Shown here in pieces: positions 7,257 to 11,512 of a DNA stretch of 11,512 nt. The stretch covers positions 1 through 11,512 of the forward strand of contig JBDSYA010000329.1 in NCBI GenBank assembly GCA_039925865.1, read 5' to 3'. The position numbers and the translations under genes are program-made. The first letter of the stretch is position 1, and every line of letters starts with the position of its first letter. The notes below the pieces were generated by a model that saw nothing but the letters and a program-made list of their open reading frames with translations, made no database searches and had not been told where the DNA came from. Origin of the DNA: JBDSYA01 sp039925865 (lineage in GTDB: Bacteria; Bacteroidota; Ignavibacteria; Tepidaquicellales; Tepidaquicellaceae).

Positions 7257-7916
7257 TTGGATTTAAAATATTTAACAAAAAGAACCGGAAATGTTTTTGA
7301 AAAACTGGTTGATGATAAATTTTTAAATGATTTTACGTTAGTTGACGGGACGGCATTATCAATGCAGATTAAACACCGGTTATCTGAAGATCTATATTTT
7401 AATTATGACGGTGGTTTGCTTGAGACACAGTCAATTATAGATTTTATTGAGGAAGAGTTTAAGATCGATCAAACATTAATAATGCGTGATAATGAACACC
7501 GGCTTGATTTTCTTATTGAAGATGTAAAAGTAACATTCTTCACCGCTGGATCTGTAAAAGTTTCGTCAAAGATCAAGGATAATTCAATGAAATATAAACA
7601 GATGAATATAGCAACTCCGGAAATAATTGCAGTTATGAAAATCAATTCGATTATACAAATTAATACAATCACAGACCTTTACGATTTATATTATATCGCT
7701 AAAAATGTAACACCTTTGAAAGTGATTTTTGATAATTGTAAATCGCATATTCCGAAAGTTTCAGACATTACATATTCAGAGTCGATCATTTTTGTTGATG
7801 ACATTAAAGAACAGGCAATACCAGTATATTTAAAGCCGGCTGAGAAAATTTCAAAATATAAAATTGCAGAATATTTTATTGCTGAAATTAAAAATTATTA
7901 TAATTTAAAGAATTAA
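7257..7916 (+). CDS. AbiEii/AbiGii-family nucleotidyltransferase-like protein with degenerate active site
   Basis: A 219-residue protein with the AbiEii/AbiGii (DUF1814-type) layout. FTLVDGTALSMQIKHRLSEDLYF (26-48, split here only for reading) corresponds to the family GGTALxL...HRxSxDxDF region. KVTFF (91-95) matches the central 'KVDFL' strand, and MKINSIIQ...TDLYDLYYI (127-147) matches the C-terminal K...RD..DLYFL helix. Active family members transfer nucleotides, for example to tRNA, and act as toxins. Here several expected positions are changed: D30 replaces the first Gly of GG, Y47 replaces the second Asp of D-x-D (D45-L-Y47), and T139 replaces the basic residue before D140. K128, D140 and D143 remain. 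The start must be TTG at 7257, because the frame is closed at 7224-7226 and the next ATG (codon 36) lies inside the motif. The ORF is full length and undamaged, so it is a degenerate but maintained gene rather than a frameshifted pseudogene. Base composition is more AT-rich than the downstream gcdH-like gene. Confidence 0.75.
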   Translation: MDLKYLTKRTGNVFEKLVDDKFLNDFTLVDGTALSMQIKHRLSEDLYFNYDGGLLETQSIIDFIEEEFKIDQTLIMRDNEHRLDFLIEDVKVTFFTAGSVKVSSKIKDNSMKYKQMNIATPEIIAVMKINSIIQINTITDLYDLYYIAKNVTPLKVIFDNCKSHIPKVSDITYSESIIFVDDIKEQAIPVYLKPAEKISKYKIAEYFIAEIKNYYNLKN

Positions 7917-7922
7917 AAAGTT

Positions 7923-7930
7923 AAGAAGGG
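7923..7930 (+). promoter_or_regulatory. Ribosome binding site of the acyl-CoA dehydrogenase gene
   Basis: AAGAAGGG lies eight bases before the ATG at 7939 in a 22-bp gap after the AbiEii-like gene. It supports this start and suggests translation independent of the upstream cassette. Confidence 0.7.
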
Positions 7931-7938
7931 AAATTAAA

Positions 7939-9117
7939 ATGCAGGCTGTAGGAACATACAAGGGTGTCGATTATTATGACATGGACGTTATGCTTTCTGA
8001 TGAAGAAAGATCTATAAGAGACACTGTCAGGGATTTTGTGAATGAGGAAGTTCTACCGATCATTGAGGAATATAATCAGGAGATGCAGTTCCCCACGCAG
8101 CTCATTCCGAAGATGGCAGAGCTCGGAATATTCGGGCCTACACTTCCACCCGAATACGGAGGAATGGGTATAAATAATATTGCGTATGGATTGATAATGC
8201 AGGAGCTTGAAAGAGGTGACAGTGGCGTGAGGAGCTTTGCGTCGGTACAGTCCGGACTTGTAATGTATCCTATTTATACTTTTGGGAGTGAAGAACAAAG
8301 AAAAAAATATTTACCAACACTTGCAAAAGGAGAATTCATCGGATGCTTTGGTTTGACAGAGCCTGACTTTGGAAGTAATCCCGGAGGTATGATCACAAAA
8401 GCTGAGAAGAGAGACGGAGGTTTTATTCTTAACGGCGCAAAGATGTGGATCACAAACGGTACGGTTGCCGATGTTGCTGTCGTTTGGGCAAAACTTGACG
8501 GAGTTGTTAAAGGTTTTCTCGTTGAAAAAGGTACAAAAGGATTTTCAGCTCCTGAAATGAAAGGCAAGCTTTCACTAAGAGCATCTATAACATCTGAACT
8601 TGTATTCGAAGATTGTTTTATTCCTGAAGAAAATCTATTGCCAAAAAGCGGTGGATTAAAATCTCCATTGATGTGTCTTACACAGGCCAGATACGGAATT
8701 GCATGGGGTGTATTGGGACTTGCAATGGAATGTTACACAACAGCATTAAACTATACCATGTCAAGGACACAGTTTGGAAAACCTATTGCCGGTTTTCAGA
8801 TCACACAGGAGAAACTTGCTTATATGCTGACTGAAATAACAAAGGCACAGCTATTATGTTATCAGCTTGGTAAACTCAAGGACAACGGAAAGATGAAACC
8901 TCAGCAGGTATCACTTGCAAAGAGAAATAATTGTGAAATTGCTAAAATCATTGCAAGCATGGCAAGAGAAATGCTCGGGGCAAACGGTATATTGGATGAA
9001 TATCCTGTCATGAGACATATGAACAATATCGAATCTGTTAAAACATATGAAGGAACACATGAGATGCATACTTTAATACTCGGTGAAGATATTACCGGAA
9101 TTGCTGCGTTTGAATAA
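7939..9117 (+). CDS. gcdH: Acyl-CoA dehydrogenase, glutaryl-CoA dehydrogenase-like
   Basis: A 392-residue FAD-dependent acyl-CoA dehydrogenase, closest by eye to glutaryl-CoA dehydrogenase, which converts glutaryl-CoA to crotonyl-CoA and CO2 and passes electrons to ETF in lysine/tryptophan degradation. GCDH-type motifs: ERGDSGVRSFASVQSG (91-106), FGLTEPDFGSNPGG (137-150), WITNG (170-174), ARYGIAWGVLG (250-260), SRTQFGKP (275-282), KRNNCEIA (328-335), Y370-E371-GTHEMHTLILG. E371 is the expected catalytic base. R98 and S99 match the glutaryl-carboxylate-binding Arg and Ser (R94/S95 in the human enzyme, from memory), and E91 is also kept. Differences from the human protein include V97 for Tyr before R98 and FGSNPGG for SGSDPSS, so another acyl-CoA substrate is not excluded. 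Length and motif completeness indicate an intact enzyme. The next gene follows after 11 bp. Confidence 0.85.
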   Translation: MQAVGTYKGVDYYDMDVMLSDEERSIRDTVRDFVNEEVLPIIEEYNQEMQFPTQLIPKMAELGIFGPTLPPEYGGMGINNIAYGLIMQELERGDSGVRSFASVQSGLVMYPIYTFGSEEQRKKYLPTLAKGEFIGCFGLTEPDFGSNPGGMITKAEKRDGGFILNGAKMWITNGTVADVAVVWAKLDGVVKGFLVEKGTKGFSAPEMKGKLSLRASITSELVFEDCFIPEENLLPKSGGLKSPLMCLTQARYGIAWGVLGLAMECYTTALNYTMSRTQFGKPIAGFQITQEKLAYMLTEITKAQLLCYQLGKLKDNGKMKPQQVSLAKRNNCEIAKIIASMAREMLGANGILDEYPVMRHMNNIESVKTYEGTHEMHTLILGEDITGIAAFE

Positions 9118-9128
9118 AAAAAATTATT

Positions 9129-9317
9129 ATGAAATACAAACTTATCAAGAAAGTTTCTTACAAAGGTCCTGTGAAAGATGCGCCACAAGATTATGATTAT
9201 TGGAAAACCCGCACTCACGAAGAAAGGATTGCGGCTGTTGAATTTTTAAGACAATCCATGTATGGAAAAATTACACCCAGATTACAAAGAGTTTATACAA
9301 TTATTAAACGAAAATAA
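9129..9317 (+). CDS. Small protein paired with nucleotidyltransferase, putative antitoxin
   Basis: A 62-residue basic protein. YDYWKTRTHEERIAAVEFLR (23-42) followed by PRLQRVYTIIKRK (50-62) resembles small proteins of the 'YWLSRTPEERLAAVE.LR...PRLQRV.RV' type. In my recollection these are commonly encoded immediately before a DUF6036/AbiEii-like nucleotidyltransferase, as here. No membrane segment or classical DNA-binding fold is obvious. The start is ATG at 9129, 11 bp after the gcdH-like stop, with no clear Shine-Dalgarno site. The last 56 bases overlap the start of the nucleotidyltransferase gene in another frame, so the conserved RLQRV tail and the partner's N-terminus are encoded by the same DNA. 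The antitoxin role is inference from the arrangement. Confidence 0.7.
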   Translation: MKYKLIKKVSYKGPVKDAPQDYDYWKTRTHEERIAAVEFLRQSMYGKITPRLQRVYTIIKRK

Positions 9318-9714
9318 AGTTGACTATCTTATTGTAGGGGCATTTGCGATGGCTTTTCATGGCCACCCTAGAAATACAGGTGATATAGATGTTTGGATAA
9401 ATAATAAAGAGCAAAATGCCATAAAGATCTACAAAACTATTATCGACTTTGGTTTTCCTTCTGATGAATTAACAGTAAAAGACTTTACATCAAAAGATTT
9501 AATTTTTCAAATGGGATATCCTCCGGTGAGAATCGATGTGTTAACATCAATTGAAGCTTTAAATTTCGAAGAATGTTTTCTTAAAAAGGAAATAAAGAAT
9601 TTTGATGATTTGGCAATTTCATTTTTAAGTTTGGAAGATCTGAAGATAAATAAAAAAGCCGTAGGAAGGAAAAAAGATCTAGCAGATTTGGAAGTATTAA
9701 GTAAAAGCAAATGA
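9262..9714 (+). CDS. Nucleotidyltransferase (DUF6036/MNT-like), putative toxin
   Basis: A 150-residue minimal nucleotidyltransferase. VDYLIVGAFAMAFHGHPR (20-37) then T39-G40-D41-I42-D43-VW is the glycine-containing loop and D-x-D metal site. R90-I-D92-V supplies the third carboxylate on the central strand. K128 and the helix GRKKDLADLEVL (135-146) match the family's C-terminal 'GRpKDlaDle.L' motif. All positions expected for metal-dependent nucleotide transfer look intact, unlike the AbiEii-like protein at 7257. The target (tRNA, protein or small molecule) cannot be told from sequence. The ATG at 9262 is inside the preceding gene; the next in-frame Met (codon 30) would cut the glycine loop, so the 56-bp overlap is probably real. 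The stop overlaps the ispH start as ATGA (9711-9714), implying coupled translation. Confidence 0.82.
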   Translation: MEKLHPDYKEFIQLLNENKVDYLIVGAFAMAFHGHPRNTGDIDVWINNKEQNAIKIYKTIIDFGFPSDELTVKDFTSKDLIFQMGYPPVRIDVLTSIEALNFEECFLKKEIKNFDDLAISFLSLEDLKINKKAVGRKKDLADLEVLSKSK

Positions 9715-10931
9715 AAACTTTCGATATACCTGTATTTTACAGAAGCCCGGTAATCTCCAGGATAAAAAATCTACGTAAAGCAAATGATCCGAGAAAGATG
9801 GATTATTCTCCCACAGAATTGGACTTCGGTCCTGTTATTTTTTATATCGCCAGACATTTTGGATTTTGTTACGGCGTTGAAAATGCTATTGAAATATCAT
9901 ACAAAGCAATCGAAGAAAATCCGGATAAAAGAATTTTTCTTTTGAGTGAAATGATACATAACTCCGATGTGAATAAAGATTTGATTGACAGAGGTGTGAA
10001 GTTTATAATGGATACATCAGGAAATAAAATTATAGACTGGAGTGAATTGAATTCGGATGACATTGTAATAATTCCTGCATTCGGAACTACGATTGAGATT
10101 GAAAATAAATTATCCGCAATCGGAATTAATCCTTTGAAGTATAACACGACCTGCCCTTTTGTAGAGAAGGTTTGGAACAGGGCGGAATCATTAGGCAAAG
10201 CTGACTTTACAATAATTGTTCACGGCAAATATAAACATGAAGAAACCAGGGCAACTTTTTCTCATAGTAAAGAATCGGCACCGACTTTGATCATCCGTGA
10301 TCTGGAGGAAGCAAAAGCATTGGGGAAAATCATTAGTTCGGAAATTTCCCCGGAAGATTTTCAACACTATTTTGGCAACAGGTGTTCGGAGGGTTTTAAT
10401 CCGGATTTACATTTAACGAGGATTGGTGTAGTGAATCAGACAACAATGCTTGCATCTGAAACTCAGTCGATCTCAGATCATCTGAAAAATGTGATGGTGC
10501 GAAAATTCGGAGCTGAAAATATAAAAAAACATTTTGCAGATACAAGAGATACGCTATGTTATGCAACTCATGATAATCAAAGAGCATCTTACGGACTGCT
10601 TGAAAAAAATGCTGATCTTGCAATAGTTGTTGGCGGTTACAATAGCTCGAATACATCTCATATAGTTGAGCTTTGCGAAGAAAAGCTTCCAACGTATTTT
10701 ATTTCATCTGCGGATAAAATTCTTTCTAGAAATCTGATCAGTCATTTTGATCTTCACGAACATATTGAATTAACTACTGAAAATTTTATTCCGCAAAGAC
10801 AGCCTGTCAAAATAATTTTAACAAGTGGCGCTTCGTGCCCTGATTCGATAGTTGATGAAGTGTTGCAAAAAATACTTTCTCAATTTGAGAATACAAGAAA
10901 CTTTGAAGAAGTGATAAGCGAATTTAATTAG
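9711..10931 (+). CDS. ispH: 4-hydroxy-3-methylbut-2-enyl diphosphate reductase (IspH/LytB), long form
   Basis: A 406-residue IspH that reduces HMBPP to IPP and DMAPP in the last step of the MEP isoprenoid pathway using a [4Fe-4S] cluster. Expected cluster cysteines are C53 (HFGFCYGVENAI), C148 (NTTCPFVEKVW) and C283 (DTLCYATHDNQ). Active-site residues are H83 (EMIHNSDVN), the HEET motif (176-179) replacing the E. coli glutamate loop, and the S-x-N substrate site in GGYNSSNTSH (308-317). C376 in TSGASCPDSIVDEV is conserved in the family but not a cluster ligand. The N-terminal extension of about 40 residues and the longer middle region (210-235) fit the long form found in Bacteroidota-type organisms, supporting the ATG at 9711. 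That ATG overlaps the nucleotidyltransferase stop (ATGA), so an essential enzyme is apparently translated downstream of a putative toxin. Confidence 0.96.
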   Translation: MKTFDIPVFYRSPVISRIKNLRKANDPRKMDYSPTELDFGPVIFYIARHFGFCYGVENAIEISYKAIEENPDKRIFLLSEMIHNSDVNKDLIDRGVKFIMDTSGNKIIDWSELNSDDIVIIPAFGTTIEIENKLSAIGINPLKYNTTCPFVEKVWNRAESLGKADFTIIVHGKYKHEETRATFSHSKESAPTLIIRDLEEAKALGKIISSEISPEDFQHYFGNRCSEGFNPDLHLTRIGVVNQTTMLASETQSISDHLKNVMVRKFGAENIKKHFADTRDTLCYATHDNQRASYGLLEKNADLAIVVGGYNSSNTSHIVELCEEKLPTYFISSADKILSRNLISHFDLHEHIELTTENFIPQRQPVKIILTSGASCPDSIVDEVLQKILSQFENTRNFEEVISEFN

Positions 10932-10986
10932 TCGAACAGTAAACGCAACAGCTTGCAAATACTGATTGAATAGATTTGAAAATTTT

Positions 10987-11005
10987 AATGAAATATTGTT
11001 TCATT
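10987..11005. repeat. Perfect inverted repeat after ispH
   Basis: AATGAAA and TTTCATT flank the five-base loop TATTG, in the 115-bp gap between ispH and the carbonic anhydrase gene, 41 bp before the latter's ATG. There is no T-tract and only one G-C pair in the stem, so termination is unlikely. An operator or a chance AT-rich palindrome are alternatives. Confidence 0.35.
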
Positions 11006-11046
11006 CGAAGATAAACATTCAGTGATCATATAACATAAACTATTAA

Positions 11047-11512
11047 ATGGAAAAACTGAATAAGCCTGCCAAGAAAACAAAACAGTCTCAAGTCGAATTA
11101 ACTCCTGATGAAGCACTCGGATATCTTAAGGAAGGCAATGAGAGGTTTATAAATAATATTAAATCCCACCGCAATTTATTAGCTCAGGTCAACGAAACTT
11201 CGAGCGAACAATTTCCCTTTGCTGCAATTTTGAGCTGCATAGATTCAAGAACTTCCGCTGAGTTAATATTTGATCAGGGACTGGGAGATATTTTCAGCAT
11301 TCGGATTGCGGGAAATATTCTGAATGATGATATTTTAGGAAGCATGGAATTTGCATGTAAAATATCGGGGTCGAAACTGATTGTAATCCTTGGTCATACT
11401 AACTGCGGTGCTATCATAGGAGCTTGCGACAATATAAAACTCGGTCACATAACTTCATTAATGGATAAGATCAAACCGGCTATTGAAACAGAAACACAAA
11501 CTGTTTCAAATA
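11047..11512 (+). CDS. Beta-class carbonic anhydrase (partial, C-terminus outside window)
   Basis: The frame opens at ATG 11047 and continues to the right edge (155 codons), so the C-terminal part is missing. It interconverts CO2 and bicarbonate using zinc. The zinc ligands and catalytic dyad are visible: C64-x-D66-S-R68 (LSCIDSRTS) and H117-x2-C120 (LGHTNCGA), with RIAGNILNDDILGSMEFA (86-103) between them as in the beta class. An N-terminal Lys-rich segment (1-16) precedes the LTPDEALGYLKEGNERF helix (18-34); no signal peptide is seen, so it is cytoplasmic as far as visible. It follows ispH after 115 bp, on the same strand, and may have its own promoter. Confidence 0.93.
   Translation, partial: MEKLNKPAKKTKQSQVELTPDEALGYLKEGNERFINNIKSHRNLLAQVNETSSEQFPFAAILSCIDSRTSAELIFDQGLGDIFSIRIAGNILNDDILGSMEFACKISGSKLIVILGHTNCGAIIGACDNIKLGHITSLMDKIKPAIETETQTVSN

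Noticed and set aside
8901..9218. Minus-strand 105-residue frame across the end of the acyl-CoA dehydrogenase
   Set aside because: Antisense shadow of the catalytic C-terminus and the following small gene; no supporting motif.
7009..9714. The nucleotidyltransferase cassettes as part of a mobile element or prophage
   Set aside because: No integrase, transposase, terminal repeats or tRNA attachment site is visible, and the cassettes are fused to neighbours by stop/start overlaps.
10396..10692. Minus-strand 98-residue frame inside ispH
   Set aside because: It is antisense to the strongly conserved IspH cluster and substrate-binding region, with no RBS or family signal.
10932..11046. Intrinsic terminator after ispH
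   Set aside because: The only hairpins (10987-11005, and a four-base stem near 10945-10956) lack a following T-tract.

Overview
The window is AT-rich and carries a typical gene set for the Bacteroidota/Chlorobiota/Ignavibacteriota assemblage. The best pointers are a DUF2851 protein, a GWxTD-domain secreted protein, a long-form IspH (about 406 residues, with the N-terminal extension seen in Bacteroidota-type IspH) and mostly absent Shine-Dalgarno sequences. An Ignavibacteria-like organism is my best guess; this is inference from protein families, not from a marker gene. No RNA gene, IS element, integrase or CRISPR array is visible.

Layout. (1) Positions 1-824, minus strand: the N-terminal 274 codons of a DUF2851 protein that runs off the left edge. 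(2) Positions 980-2655, plus strand: a TPR/BamD-like lipoprotein followed 11 bp later by a DUF58 (MoxR-associated, VWA-like) protein that starts with TTG. (3) Positions 5347-2657, minus strand: rimO and a GWxTD-domain exported protein. This pair converges on the DUF58 gene with one base between stop codons. (4) Positions 5348-5716: a 369-bp divergent spacer with two hairpins and a possible eight-codon leader peptide upstream of hflX. (5) Positions 5717-10931, plus strand: seven tightly packed genes that look like one operon: hflX, a DUF6922-like small protein, an AbiEii-family nucleotidyltransferase-like protein, a glutaryl-CoA dehydrogenase-like acyl-CoA dehydrogenase, a 62-residue small protein, a second nucleotidyltransferase, and ispH. 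(6) From 11047: a beta-carbonic anhydrase that runs off the right edge.

The most unusual part is the seven-gene operon. Two separate two-gene cassettes resembling nucleotidyltransferase toxin/antitoxin pairs sit in the two junctions between three metabolic or ribosome-maintenance genes (hflX, gcdH-like, ispH). They are stitched in by stop/start overlaps: TAATG at hflX/DUF6922, a 56-bp gene overlap inside the second cassette, and ATGA at nucleotidyltransferase/ispH. The first nucleotidyltransferase has lost the second aspartate of its D-x-D metal site (D-L-Y), while the second keeps D-I-D. One is therefore probably catalytically impaired and one probably active, both under housekeeping expression. 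The hflX leader is the second place worth looking, because a short ORF ends inside a hairpin followed by a T-tract, an arrangement like attenuators known upstream of some hflX-type genes.
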